Below are positions 12,416 to 24,560 of a DNA stretch of 64,000 bases, in pieces (the first letter of the stretch is position 1; each line of letters starts with the position of its first letter). The position numbers were made by a program, and so were the translations under genes. The notes beneath the pieces are model-generated. The model did no database searches. It was not told where the DNA came from and saw only the letters and a program-made list of their open reading frames with translations. Source of the stretch: Aquilaria yunnanensis (Eukaryota; Streptophyta; Magnoliopsida; Malvales; Thymelaeaceae); NCBI GenBank assembly GCA_039654915.1, contig CM077595.1, positions 83,555,501 through 83,619,500 on the forward strand, in the 5' to 3' direction.

Positions 12416-13641
12416 ATTTTTGATGGGGTAAATTTCATTTATGGTCCCTAACCTTATCGCATCATCCTAAACAGGTCCTTAACCTTCATTTTGTCCTATT
12501 AAAGTCCCTAACCTCCATATTTATGTCTCAATTATAGTCCTTCCATCATTTTCATGGCTAACTTTGACAGAATTTTTGTGACAAATGCCAACATTGGTCT
12601 TACATTTTTTTATTCTCACTCAAATAACCCTTAAACTAATAAATTTATCACTACCACCATCATCTGCGCCACACCCACATGCGTCTCAGCCTTCTTCCCC
12701 ATCTTTGGCCATCGTCACCGCCTGACCCGGCTTTTATCTCCACCCTTGCCTTCGGCCTTTGTCGCCACCTGGTCCGGCTTCCATCTCCGCCCCTGCCTTC
12801 GGCCTTCATCGCCGCCTGGCCAGACTTCCTTCTCCGCCCTTGCCTTCAGCCTTCGTCCCTACCTGGCCCGGCTTCCATCTCCGCCCCTGCCTTCTGCCTT
12901 CGTCACCACCTGACCCGACTTCCTTTTCCGCCCCTGTCTTCAACCTTCTTTCGCTGTTTGGCTTCCTTCTCTACTTTTATCTTTGACCTTTCTTCACCAC
13001 CTGGCTTGGCTGTACCTGGCCTCATCACCTTGTCTCATCCGATTTACCTCATCTCCGTTGCCTCCGTTCGTCACCTCATCTTCCTCACCTCTGATTCGCC
13101 TCATCTCCATCCCCTCTGTTCGTCACCTTAATATACCAATTTTCTCTAATCATGCACCAAATCCAACACCCAATCTCGGTCGCCTCCAATTCACCTCCCC
13201 CCTGTCGCCTCCGATTCACCTCCCCCCTATCCCCTCCGTCCATTGCCTCCAATTCACCTCACCCTTATCCCCTTCGTCCGTTGCCTCTAATTCGCTTCAT
13301 CTCCGTCGCCTTGATCTACTGATTTGCTTGAATCAGTTGTTAATGTGCGGGGATGTGGTGACTGGAGATGGTGAAGGAGGAAGAAAGGGGGAGATGATGG
13401 TTGTAGTGATAAATTTATTAACTTAAGGGTTATTTGAGTGAGAATAAAAAAATATAAGACCAATATTGATATTTTTCACAAAAATTCTGTCAAAGTTAAT
13501 CATGAAAATGACGAAAAGACTACGATTGAGACACAAATAGGGAGGTTGGGGACTTTAATAGGACAAAATGATGGTTAAGGACTCATTTAGGATGACGTGA
13601 TAAAGTTAGGGACCATAATTGGAATTTACCCATTTTTGATG
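12416..13641. mobile_element. Mutator-like (MULE) non-autonomous element 2 with its 10 bp target duplication
   Basis: The element spans 12426-13631, with inverted termini of about 230 bp starting GGGTAAATT. It is flanked by identical 10-mers ATTTTTGATG at 12416-12425 and 13632-13641. The interior is strikingly C/T-rich, unlike the AT-rich surroundings, and includes a 47 bp minisatellite. No transposase is present. The interior may be captured host sequence. Confidence 0.78.
12776..12965. repeat. 47 bp minisatellite inside MULE 2
   Basis: About four to five copies of a GGCTTCCATCTCCGCCCCTG-type unit start at 12776, 12823, 12870, 12917 and near 12960. The period of 47 is not a multiple of three, so the long Pro/Ser-rich open frames running through it shift register each unit. 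They are unlikely to be proteins. Confidence 0.7.
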
Positions 13642-14001
13642 TAAAATAAAGTAGCCACTTGAGAGTAACTGCCAAAATATACTATTATCTCATAAAATGC
13701 TCTTTGAACGTGGTGACTATATGGCTGATTGAAATAGTAAATTACAAAACTTATCTTTGAACTATATGTTCTTATGCAAACCTATCCCCAATCTAGAAAA
13801 CAAAGCAGAATGGCAATCTTTTTCCTTGTTGGCAAATGCTTTAATTTGAGGCTTGAAGTACAATTCCAGCTAAATTGGCAAATGATTTTCACTTAAAATA
13901 TGATGTTATATCTGCCCATAAGCCAACAATATGCTAAGATAACCCATCGTCCTTCTGTGTTACTAGTAAGGAATACAAAAGATTCTTCCCCATTTGATTT
14001 G

Positions 14002-15073
14002 TGATACACTAGCAGAAGTGTAAAAGATAAACTAGCTTGTACACAATGTAGCTATAGTTTAAGAAATAATAGGAACCTTAAAATTAAACCTCTGAATTTG
14101 AGCCAACTTACACGCCATTTGGGTAATACTCATCCAAAAAAACTAGTATGTTGAGGGGAGGGTGCCGATAAACATATACGCACATACACAAGCTATTTTT
14201 AAGCCATGTGGGATGGGAATTATGACTCATATCATTAACTTTCTCTTATCATCCTTTCAACCCTAATTAGACATAGGAACGAGCAGTCTTGGTCAACCAC
14301 TTGTTGGTGCCACGGGCTCTACAAGTCTCCCATGACTATCTGGATCCACTTAGCTGAACTCAACGTATTCCCTCACAGACTTAAGGCCTATTACTCACTT
14401 TCTCTCTAAGAGAGTTTCATCATCGAACCTATTTCCCAAAGGGGGGCTCGAACCCGTGGCCCAAAATTTGATACTAAACTGATAAGAACCTTGGAATCAA
14501 ACTTCTAAGTATAACCTAACTTACACACCCTTTGGGTAGAATTTATTACCAAAAGCCAACTTGTTGAGGTGAGGGTGCCCAAGAATATATAAGCACCTAC
14601 ACAACCACTTTTGAAAGCCATGTGGAATATACGGCTTATATCATTAACTATTTTTTATCAGCCTTTTAACCCAGATCAGACAAGAGTACCAGTAGTCTCA
14701 GTTGATATCCTACTGGTGCCACGGGCTCCACAAGTCTCCGACGACTCCGTGGATCCACATAGCCAAACTCAATTCATGTCTTTCTAAGCCGAAGACATAT
14801 TAAGAAACAAATTAATCACCCATGGAAAAATAGGCAAAGCCTTAGAATGGAGAAAAATATAAAAATTTTATTGATAAAATAAGGATAATCTATTTGGTGA
14901 TTATAATTCAAGAGCTCTTTATATAGACTTAGTCTATAGCTACTTTAATTAGGTAATAGGACTATACTATTTCTACCACTCTTAGGCTTCTAACATAATT
15001 ATTAATCCTAATAGAAATAGAAAACTACACTAAGAGCCAAGAATCCTACACATAATCCTTATGGAAATTAACA
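14002..15073 (-). repeat. Left copy of an LTR-like direct repeat, interrupted by an insertion
   Basis: Segments 14002-14065 and about 14820-15073 match, in order, the single block 19383-19699. Shared landmarks are TGATACACTAGC, the GGCAAAGCCTTAGAA/GGCAGAGCCTTGGAA stretch, a TATAGACTTA/TATAAACTTA block and the end AATTAACA. Read on the minus strand it starts TGTTAATTCC and ends GTGTATCA, as an LTR would. About 0.75 kb has been inserted between its two parts. Confidence 0.45.
14071..14775. repeat. Two tandem copies of a ~0.29 kb repeat
   Basis: Copies at about 14071-14364 and 14483-14775 share colinear blocks: AACTTACACNCC, TTGAGG, GAGGGTGCC, AAGCCATGTGG, ATATCATTAACT, GGTGCCACGGGCTC and ACAAGTCTCC. 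They are diverged but clearly related. The spacer holds, on the minus strand, a tRNA B-box-like GGGTTCGAGCCCC near 14450, which hints at a SINE-like component; no matching A box was convincing. Confidence 0.55.
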
Positions 15074-16038
15074 AATAGAGTATTATGTAAAGCCTAAATG
15101 GACTAGGACTAGGACTCTATTTAACATAATAAAAGCCTAAAATAAAGCTTAAATTAAGAAAATAAACTATCCAAAAAATAATTATAAAAATTAAAATAAA
15201 ATAAAAAATTATTAATTTTTTAGGTTGTTTCTGTCTCCTCCTATCTGAAAATCTCATTTATTACCATGAATAAATACTTCATACACAACAAAAGCCCTAC
15301 CATACTTGCCTGATGTTGAACTATGTTGATGTTTATCAACTCCTAAATTTATCCAAGTACAAATCAAATTGCTAGGATTTGATAAGAACATTTCAACCCC
15401 AAGAAAATTCAGAAAGATAAAATCTGGCTTGCAAGGATTTTTTTAAATGCTTAGAAGCATTACAATTTACTAGTATATGGTATGAAAATCTACTATAGGA
15501 AAGCTTAAAGGGTGAAGTATTTACCGCACGAAACTTGAATAGCCCGAGTTATAATTTGACCTTTTTGGGTTCCTTGGTTTTTACAGGTATGTCACCACTC
15601 AAATCTTGGTTGTGGCTAGAGTCTCTTTTCGCATAGCAAGCATAGTTAGCAGCTGAAAATGGTTTTGCAAAGATCTTGAAAACTAGAATATGAAGGTTCT
15701 CCAAAATTATTTGCAATTTCTTGTTTTTTTTAAGAACTTGCTTACCAAGGAAATCTTCATCAATGTGCTCAATCTTTACATATAGTTCCTTTACTTTTTA
15801 CACTTGATGACCATTACTTGAGAATTCTTCAATTTGGTTGTTAATATTTTCAAGAATAACCTGCTCAATTTTTAACTTATCATCTACTTTTTTCTCCTCA
15901 TCCCCTTGTATTCTTAGGGGTGAGTTAGCACTTTTCAACAAGTCATCTAGCAATCTTTGTATCCTATGTTGTGATATATTTTATTCATTAAATTATTATT
16001 TTGAGCATTCACAAATCACAACTCAATTTTAGGGGACA

Positions 16039-19000
16039 GATGTTGTCACAGGCCTTGAACCTTAATCCTATTTAAGTCATATAGGACCCCAGGAATCTTA
16101 CACTTATTCAGTGTTAGGCCTATGTAAATTTGTCCTTAGTGGGCCTGTTAATCGATTAAATCCTTAATGCAATACTGTTTTATACTATGCCTTACTATGG
16201 CTGTAGGTCAATGACCATAAAAATAAGATATAATCGATGCAGCTGGCCAGCACTTCAAACATGCATTTATATAAAACATAATATTATGCATCGTGAATCC
16301 ATACAAGCTACTAGGGAACACAATCACTAGTTCCATAGCATTTACCAGAGGCATAACTTCCACACACATATATATACATCATACGCAAAAGTGTTATACA
16401 TATGCTGCACACTGAGAATCTTGGGATCCAATCCCACCTGAGTTACACTGCCAAAAAGGGGTCACTACAGTGTTCAGGTATTCCCTGTTTCTTGCCTCTG
16501 TACAACAAAGGCCAGTAAGTTAGTATTCCAGTAATTAGGAACCTGCAAGAAAGAAACTTAATAATAATGTACAATATTAATTAACTTCTGCACACCTGGT
16601 ATCAAAATACTAACAACCAGTTTCTTTATTGGTTATTAGCCCCAGGTCCACCAGTATCTGCACACAAAATATGTAAGGGATGTGAGAACCAAAAGTTCTC
16701 AGTAAGGGTTATAACCTGCAAGAAAATCAACAATATAGGACCGTGCATATTATCCATAAAGATGTCGATATATGCATAGTGCACTTGAGCTCAAGTCATA
16801 GTGCTAGGAACTCGTATTATTGGCCAATAATTATGGGAGTAGCTAGTTCCCACAATTCCTTTACTCAATTGTCCTTCAATTGACAAGTCCAACTTGTCCA
16901 TACAAATACTGCTTTGAAAGCTTCTTAGTATTTGTTAATATCCCTTATTTTATGTACAGGAGTGAACTATTTGCTTATTTAGTGCATGTGTTAGTGCTAC
17001 CTTTATCAGGTTTCGTGAGTGGTTAAGGACACCTCCCCCTCTTAGGTCCATCCAGGTCTTAGCCCATCATTGTGACCTTAGGTATCGTAGGTTCCTAACC
17101 TGTCATACTCACCGTAAATTAGACCATATCAAGGTCCATTTTGCCTATAGATATAAGTTTACAATTATGCACTTACACACTTCATATGCACTTCATAGTT
17201 TGACTTCTTACCAAACCCAATCATATAAGCTTCTCAAATAGCCATCAATACTCAAATCATATGCTTGTTAAATTTATCCATAATTCAGCCACTTGATATA
17301 CAAGTATCATAGCCAAATTTATTTAACACATAAGCATACAAATTAAATAACCCTTACCTTAGATAACTTAATTTGCAAGCTTCAAGTACTTAGCCTTTTT
17401 GTCTCGGTTTCAACCCAAACTTGGGTTATCTTTTAGTAGTTTATTCCCAGCACCTAAATTGATCATTTTAAGCACAATTTATCAATTTTAACACTTGAAA
17501 ACAGCCCATGAAACAACCACCAACTGCCCAGAATTTTCTGTCTCCGGTTTACCTATCTTGCGGTTCTTTACACTTTTAATAGCATAAAAGCAACCTAAAT
17601 CTTGCTCTCTTAATTTTTATGCATTGTATACTAGTGTATAAGCAAGAGTATCACCACCAAAAGCCACCAAAATTACTGTAATAATACAGTTTATTCTTGG
17701 AAGTAACTACAATTACAGCAACACCAAAACTTCACCTTAATGCACATTCATGGCATTCATGGGCGATTCACTTCCAAATAAATGTTCTCTTGCTTCTTAG
17801 CTTTTAAACACCAAATCATAAGCAAGATAACATCATCTAGAATTAATTTAAACCATTAAAACCAGCAGCTCCTAGCTGGAACAAAATTAATTCCACAAGC
17901 TCTTAACTAATGCACCTTAAATGCACAACATGGTTTCTATGTGTATTTCACTGCCCAGCGCCTATTCTCCCACTTCCTGGCCTTCAAATACCAGTTCATA
18001 AGTAAGAAAATAACTTTATTGAGCTACCAAAACCCCTGGAACATGAAATTATGGCTGGTTATAAAAGAATTAAACCATACTTAGCTCAACACTCACGATT
18101 TCGGCTACAGAAAAATTCCAGCCTTAGTTCTTTTTGGGTTTTAGCTCATTGGCATCTCAAATTACTTCTTAAAGCTAGGAAACATATCAAACAACAATCC
18201 CAGCCATGATTTATTTCATAAAAAATCGCATGAATAGTGCCAGAAATTCAAAGATGATGAAAACTACACCATAGGAGCAAAATTAACCATGGATAAGCTC
18301 ATAAACACCTTCAAACATGTTGAGCACCTTTGATTTCTCTCAAAAACCAAGTCTAACATTAATTTTCAGAATTTACAGAGTTAAACTGTAGCTCAAAAAT
18401 AGGGGAAATAATAAAACCAAACTTACTCAGACAAAGAAGCAACAAATCCTAGCTTAGGATAGCACAAATCTTGATTTTCCTTCAAAATCTTGCTTGTTTG
18501 TGCTTGGATTTGATGGATTAGAGCTTGGATATGGTTTAGCTATGGTGTTTGGATAGAAAGAGAGGTTTTGGTGGTCTGGAGACGAAGGTGGAAGAAGATG
18601 GCCGAGCAATTAATGGGAAGTCAACTTATGTAGGCTTTAATTGCACATGCCACGTACATAGTGCTGTCTTTGTACTCTCCAGGAAATTTGGGTTTATTCG
18701 TAACACGCTGAGAAGTTAAGGACCAAAATTGGTATTACACCGCGCCTGGTTCCTTCATAGATATAAATACGTGGCCAGTCCCATCCTTTCAGTTATATTC
18801 CATTTTGTCCCTACATTTATCAAGGTTACATATAAACCACTTAAAGACAATCTAGTCAATTCACAAATTCGCGATGATAGAGCGGAAATCACGAAAAATC
18901 GTGATACCTCAAATTTAATATTTTCTCATGCTCTAATCAACCGTGCCATAAAAATGGATCATTATGTGAAATGACCAAAATGCCCTTCTTGGCACGGTTT

Positions 19001-19149
19001 GCTTAAATGATCAATTTTATTCATTTTTAACTACTAGACCCTAAATTACCGAGACTTAGCTTGCAAATAAATTATCTAAGGTGTAATTTATTAAATTAAC
19101 TAATTACCTGGCTGAGTAGACTTATAGCTTTGAGGGCCGTCACAGATGT
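16039..19149 (-). mobile_element. Solo-LTR-like element with 5 bp target duplication
   Basis: A 3.1 kb block (16044-19144) begins TGTCACAGGCC and ends GGGCCGTCACA, with TG...CA termini. It is flanked on both sides by GATGT (16039-16043 and 19145-19149). Read on the minus strand it starts TGTGACGGCCC, a start typical of many plant Ty3/gypsy LTRs. There is no long open frame and no internal duplicated end, so a solo LTR is the simplest reading. It interrupts sequence that otherwise lies between the two LTR-like direct repeats (14002-15073 and 19383-19699). Confidence 0.65.
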
Positions 19150-19382
19150 AGTAGTTACATGATTTCCAATAGTAGCACCAACTATTGGCTTTAGCTCAAT
19201 AACAATTCGTTCATACTTTTCCAATATGTTATCAATCTCTATCTATGTTATAGCTTGTTGCCCAAGCATTTACTCTATAAGAAACTCTATCCACTTCAGC
19301 ATTTTATCACTATTTGAGGTTTGGTTCTTGCTAGCATCGTCTCGTGCCATTTGATTTAGGTGAATCTTCCTTTGGTACTACT

Positions 19383-19699
19383 TGATACACTAGCAAAAAC
19401 GTAAAAGATAAGCTTGCTTGTACATAACAAAGCTAGGGTTCAAGGAATACTCTTTAAAATATAGGCAGAGCCTTGGAAGAAGGAAGAATCTCTAAATTTT
19501 GTTGATAAAAATAGAGATAAGATATTCACAATTATAGTACAAGGGCTATTTATATAAACTTAATTTATAGCTACTTCAATTAGGTTTAATACTATTATTT
19601 CTACTCCTATTAGGCTTCTATTATTACTAATCCCAAAAGAAATAGGAAACTACTCTAACAACCAACAAACCTACATCATAATCCTTGTAGGAATTAACA
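19383..19699 (-). repeat. Right copy of the LTR-like direct repeat
   Basis: This is the uninterrupted partner of 14002-15073. On the minus strand it starts TGTTAATTCC at 19699, exactly where the copia gag frame is broken, and ends at TGATACAC. It is probably the 5' LTR of a degenerate minus-strand retroelement inserted into the older copia copy. I found no matching target duplication. Confidence 0.45.
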
Positions 19700-20324
19700 C
19701 GAGCGATAAGACTTTCAATTGACATCTCCTTTTGTTTGTGATGCATGACTTTTTTGAATTCCTTCCAAGAGGCGGTAGTTTGTCGATGACTGCGATCACT
19801 AGAACATCATCTCCAATCTTCACTCATTCGGATCTCAGTTTGTGAGTAATGAGGTTAAAATCTTTGATTTGTTTCACTATGGACAGGTTGTCCACCATTT
19901 GATAGTGGAGCCATCGACTTCCAGCATATAGTTTTGCACCAGGCTCTTCAATATCATATTTTTTCTACAAGGCTTTCCAAATCTTTCTAGTACTATTATA
20001 AGAATTTTCATAATAGTCATAAAAATTGTCAGAGAGACAATTCAACAGGATATAACGATAATCAAATTCATCTCTATTCTATTTTGAAATCCTTTCAAAA
20101 TGCATTTTTTTCTCATAATCACTCATATTATCAGTAGATATTTTATGGGGTTTTTTCTCAGAAACCATATAACCAAAATCAAACATTTTCAAGTAGTATA
20201 AAAATTTTCCCTTCAATCTCTTAAAATGTTCTCCATTGAACTTGAAAGGCAAATTGAGTTCACCACGACACTGATTCATTTTTTTCTTTAAAAAATGAAA
20301 CGTCCAAAAATTGTTGTTCTTCAT
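19700..20324 (-). pseudogene. Ty1/copia gag remnant (UBN2-type)
   Basis: One minus-strand frame reads through from an ATG at 20324 with only three stops (TAG, TAG, TGA). Recognisable copia gag segments appear in order: [49 protein letters not shown] and VLVIAVIDKLPP. These are the usual landmarks of the capsid-like Gag of plant Ty1/copia elements. The frame is cut at about 19700 by the LTR-like repeat. The stops show it is dead. The Ogre-type element later inserted upstream of it. Confidence 0.7.
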
Positions 20325-20561
20325 GGCTTTCTTCTTCTATTGTTGTTCCTCATGGCAAAAAAAAAAAAAATTGATACAAAAGAAAAATAAAATTACAGAT
20401 AATAATCTAAAATAAAAAAATAATAATATTACTAATTATACAAAGGATTTTGAGCTGAGGTGTGGAGCTGCCCACTTTCTTTTGAACGTTTCGTGTCATA
20501 CCGGTGCAACGGCCTTGGGTCACGCCGCCCTCAGGAAACAACAGTCCAACTGTATTGTTGT

Positions 20562-20566
20562 AGTTC
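20562..20566. repeat. Target site duplication, left copy (AGTTC)
   Basis: The five bases AGTTC directly before the TGTTGACA start of the 5' LTR are identical to the five directly after the 3' LTR. This fixes the element's boundaries. Confidence 0.95.
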
Positions 20567-21071
20567 TGTTGACACCCAATTTCGTCCGGGTGTTTTAAAA
20601 TTTTGAAAAAAATTTTATTAAAAAAAATTAATTTAAAAAAAAATATATATTACTATTATTATTAAAAAAAATTTAATTAGTTTAAAATATATTTTTGTTT
20701 TGTGAAAATTTGATTTAAAATGATATATGTGTGAATATGTGTATGTTTGAAATAAAATAAAATTTCATGAAAAAAATGACAAAAAATTAAAAGTTTGAGG
20801 TAAAAATGACAAAATTAAGAAGTTTCAGGCAAAATTGACAAATTCTGAAAGTTTCAGGAGCATTTGGCAGTTTGTCACATAAAATTTTGAGCCTGCCGAC
20901 GTTTTTGTCTCAAATTGACAGAAAACGACAAAATTGTCAAAATCAGAAGCTTCAGGAACTTATCCAGAGGCTGAGAGACGTAAAGGACTAAAACTGTCAT
21001 TTTACCAATTTAAGAGATAAGTTTGAAATTTTTTATTAATTTATCCATCAACAGTTCAGCTAAACTTTCTC

Positions 21072-21079
21072 TATAAATA
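21072..21079 (+). promoter_or_regulatory. TATA box of the 5' LTR promoter
   Basis: TATAAATA precedes a C-rich start region (AGCCCCCCAAATTT). It is the only strong TATA element in the GC-poor first 550 bases of the LTR and is conserved at 42282-42289 in the 3' LTR. Genomic RNA would start about 30 bases downstream. Confidence 0.7.
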
Positions 21080-21249
21080 GCCCCCCAAATTTTGTGCTGA
21101 ACACAGAAAAAAATAACAAAAAAACTTAGAGCTCCGTTTTAAAAAAAGATAAAATTACATCCCTTAGACCCAGCCCTCTTCCCTTCTTCCCCAGAAAGCC
21201 AAAACTTTTTTTTCTGTTCCGTCTCTCTTTCTCTCTCTCTCTGTCTCTC

Positions 21250-21550
21250 TCTCTCGCCGTGCCCACCACCGCCGTCCGCCGGCCACCACGCCTCCGCCCA
21301 ACCGTCCTGCCGCCGTCGTCCGGCCGTCCCGACGCCGTCGCCGTCGTGCCTAACTCCCGCCGCCGCGCCGCCCGCGTTCTTCTTTCTCTCCTTTTTCCTC
21401 CGCCGGACACCTCCGCCGCGCCGCCTTGCCCGTCGCCGTCGCCCTGCCCCCGCCGCCGTCACCGTGCCGTCCGCCCTCGCCGACGGTCGCCCGTCGCCCC
21501 CCGTCCTTCCCCTCGCCGCCAGCGCCACCCCCCTGCCTCACGCCGTCATC
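21250..21550 (+). other. C/G-rich pyrimidine leader within LTR
   Basis: This island is rich in CCGCCG/CGTCGC in an otherwise AT-rich LTR, just after a CT-repeat. A 106-residue Pro/Arg-rich frame (21259-21579) spans it and is also open in the 3' LTR copy. However, two overlapping minus-strand frames are open too, which points to base composition rather than selection. It is probably an untranslated leader segment. Confidence 0.5.
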
Positions 21551-21799
21551 GTTTCCTGGGATTCAAAATTCAAAACTAAAAGGGTAAACCCTTGTTTCAC
21601 CCATCATCTTTTCAATTTCTTTCTATTAGGTCACTAACCTTTTTATTTTGTCTTTGCAGAAAATTAATTAACTAACTCATTTATTTTTTTTACTTGTTTA
21701 TTTGTTTATTATTGTTATTATTACTAACCCTTTTTTTTTTTTGTTATTAGCAACTAACAACTAACTTGCTAATTTTTACTAACCTTTATTATTATTGTT

Positions 21800-22200
21800 G
21801 TTAATAATTAATTAAATTGTCTAACTTTTATTTTTGTTGTAATTAATTAACTTAATTAAACTTGGCTAACTTTTATTTATTGTTGTTAATTAATTAACTT
21901 AATTAAACTTGGCTAATTTTTATTTATTGTTGTTAATTAATTAACTTAATTAAACTTGGCTAATTTTTATTTATTGTTGTTAATTAATTAACTTAATTAA
22001 ACTTGGCTAACTTTTATTATTGTTGTTAATTAATTAAATTGTCTAACTTTTATTTTTGTTGTAATTAATTAATTTAATTAACTTGACTAACTTTTTATTA
22101 TTGTTGTTAACAATTAATTTAATTAAACTTGGCTAATTTTTATTATTGTTGTTAATTAATTTAATCTAACTTTTACTAACCTTTTTATTGTTATTAACTA
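21800..22200. repeat. AT-rich tandem units in LTR
   Basis: Roughly 60 bp units are repeated, each with TTGTTGTTAATTAATTAACTT, AATTAAACTTGGCTAA and TTTTTATT. The copy number differs slightly from the 3' LTR, which has an extra AATTAAATT-type step near 43245. This is one of the few length differences between the LTRs. Confidence 0.7.
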
Positions 22201-23160
22201 ACTAATCCAACTAATCTAACTATATTAATTGTGCTAACTTTTATTATTATTGTGTTATTAAAGTGGATGGCCAAAAAACCCCACTTTATTAATTGAATTT
22301 TTTTATGATTAAAAGATAAAAAAAAGGAATTTTACGTGAATAATTTTCTAAAGGCTAATAAAAATTACTTTTTTTTTTTATTTTGAAACAAAGTTTTTAT
22401 TCCTTTTAATAAACAAACATAATGAAATAATTCAAAAATAAAATAAATAAATAAATAAACATAAAATCATTCTTTTAATACAACTTTAAAATTAATAATT
22501 AATGAAATAAAAAAAAAATTAAAACTCCATGACCAAATGATCCGCCAGGATCCATGGCTCGGAAATATTTTTAAATAAAATATATAAATAAATTTTTTCT
22601 TTATAAAAAATAAAAAAAAACTTTAGACTAATATATTAATTATCTATTAATATATAATTTTTTTTAGTTTTCTTTATTAATAAAAAGAATAAAAAGCGTA
22701 AAAATTTTGGGTTAATATTTTATTCAGTAATATTTTACTTATTAAATTATATAACTTTTTGTTTCTTTTATAAAAATCTTAATCAAATAATTTCAAAATA
22801 ATACAAAATAAAACAAAAATAATTGAATTTTCTCTTAAATATTTTTGACTTATTGATTAGATATATTTTCAGAAATATAAATTAAAATTAAAAAAAAAAA
22901 AATCTTTCATCAAACAAAGAAGAATATAAAAACAAAAATATCAAGACTTTTGTTTTAAAATACATATAAGTTTTCGGTTAAATAATCTTTTATTCCAAAA
23001 TAAATTAAATAAATATCAAAACTTTTCTTCTTTTGTTTAAAATATACATATAAATTTTTGATTCTCTTAATAAAACAATTACTTTTGGTTAATCTTTTAT
23101 AAAAAAAAAATAATAATAAATAATAAAAAAATAATAAAAAAATAATAAAAAATTTTTAGT

Positions 23161-23256
23161 TCATGGTATATTGGCTGGAAACTGTCTCGTGCCCGCTTTT
23201 GAGCTGCTTCACCTGGTGAAGAGGGTCTGGCTGAGTAACAACGCCCCGTACCATGA
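23161..23256. other. Structured GC-rich island in LTR
   Basis: A 96-base island is bounded by inverted TCATGGTA and TACCATGA. It contains the near-perfect hairpin CTTCACC-T-GGTGAAG. It is identical in the 3' LTR (44367-44462) and stands out from the surrounding very AT-rich sequence. Function unknown; it could be an RNA structure or a cis signal. Confidence 0.5.
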
Positions 23257-23389
23257 TCAAAATTTTTATTTTTAAACTCTTTAATTCTTTTAAATTAACT
23301 TCTTATTAAATAAAAATTAATTATTTTTTTTTTTTAATTCTTTTATAAATTGAGTAATCCTTTAAAATAATAAATATCTTTCATTAAAC

Positions 23390-23960
23390 AAGAAAACAAA
23401 AAAAGTAAACAAGAAAAAAAAAGAAAGATAAGAAAAATAAAAGAAAGATAAGAAAGAAAAATAAAAGAAAGATAAGAAAGAAAAGAAAGATAAAAAAAAA
23501 ATAAAAGAAAAGATAAGAAAAAGAAAAGAAAGAAAGAAAAGACAAGAAAAATAAAAGAAAGATAAGAAAGAAAAATAAAAGAAAGATAAGAAAGAAAAGA
23601 AAGATAAAAAAAAAATAAAAGAAAAGACAAGAAAAAAAAAAGAAAGATAAGAAAAATAAAAGAAAGATAAGAAAGAAAAATAAAAGAAAGATAAGAAAGA
23701 AAAGAAAGATAAAAAAAAAATAAAAGAAAAGATAAGAAAAAGAAAAGAAAGAAAGAAAAGACAAGAAAAATAAAAGAAAGATAAGAAAGAAAAATAAAAG
23801 AAAGATAAGATAAAAAAAAGAAAGGAAAGATAAGAAAAAGAAAAGAAAGATAAAAGAAAGAAAAAGAAAAAGAAAAGAAAGAAAGAAAAGAATAAAAAAG
23901 AAAGAAAAGAAAAGAAATTAAAAGAAAATTAAAAAAAAAAGTAAAAATAAGTAAAAAAGA
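23390..23960. repeat. Polypurine tract of GATAAGAAA-type units in LTR
   Basis: About 570 bases consist almost wholly of A and G on the plus strand, built from GAAAGATAAGAAA and AAAATAAAA blocks in a larger period of about 105-115 bases. The long minus-strand Phe/Leu/Ser frames are artefacts of this composition. The 3' LTR has the same tract. Confidence 0.85.
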
Positions 23961-24530
23961 AGAAAAAGAAAGAAAGTAAAAAAAAGAAGTGAAAATATAA
24001 AGATAAATTTTTTAGTTAGTATTAAAAATCATTCATAAACAAAAAGAATTACCATTTAAAAATTAATTTCATAATAATAAGAATTAAATAATTACGATAA
24101 ATCAATTTCCATATCCGGATGATCCGGCAGGATCTACGGTTTGGAAAATATCAAACTTTTTAAAATAAATAAATTAAATAAGAAGATAAAAATCCATATT
24201 TTTTACAATATGGATAAAATTGTTTAAAATTTCACCAAATTCCGTGTCCAAATGACTCGGTAGAGTCCATGGTTCGGAATCAAAATCTTCCGTGTCCAAA
24301 TGACTCGGCAGAGTCCATGGTTCGGAAGTATAAACTTCTATACAAATTAACTTAAAAATCCACATTTCGACTAATTCAGTTAAAATTTCTAAATTAACTG
24401 AAAATTATTTAAAAGCAAAGTAAAACAAAATTAAAATCAACTAAGGTACCAATTTTGGGCGCTATAACAATATTGTTTTAGCGTAACCGTACTCCCGATC
24501 CCCGAACTCTCGCAGACCAATTTTAAGGTG

Positions 24531-24560
24531 ACCAATCGACCTGAGCGAAAACCGATTGGT
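24531..24560. other. Hairpin near the LTR end
   Basis: ACCAATCG and CGATTGGT form a perfect 8 bp stem around a 14-base loop, about 35 bases before the LTR end. It is conserved in the 3' LTR. It may be part of a packaging, dimerisation or reverse-transcription structure. Confidence 0.5.

Noticed and set aside
12679..13426. Pro/Ser-rich plus-strand frames of about 150 residues
   Set aside because: They run through a 47 bp minisatellite in a MULE interior and change register with each unit; no domain is seen.
14425..14465. SINE-like B box (GGGTTCGAGCCCC on the minus strand)
   Set aside because: I could not find a convincing A box at the right distance or a poly-A/T tail with target duplication; noted only within the repeat entry.
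21126..21579. Pro/Arg-rich frames in the C/G-rich LTR segment (also 42336-42791)
   Set aside because: Overlapping frames are open on both strands, as expected for CCG-rich sequence; no domain is seen.
23343..23764. Phe/Leu/Ser-rich minus-strand frames that look like membrane proteins (also 44547-44968)
   Set aside because: They are the complement of the polypurine tract in the LTR; composition alone creates them.
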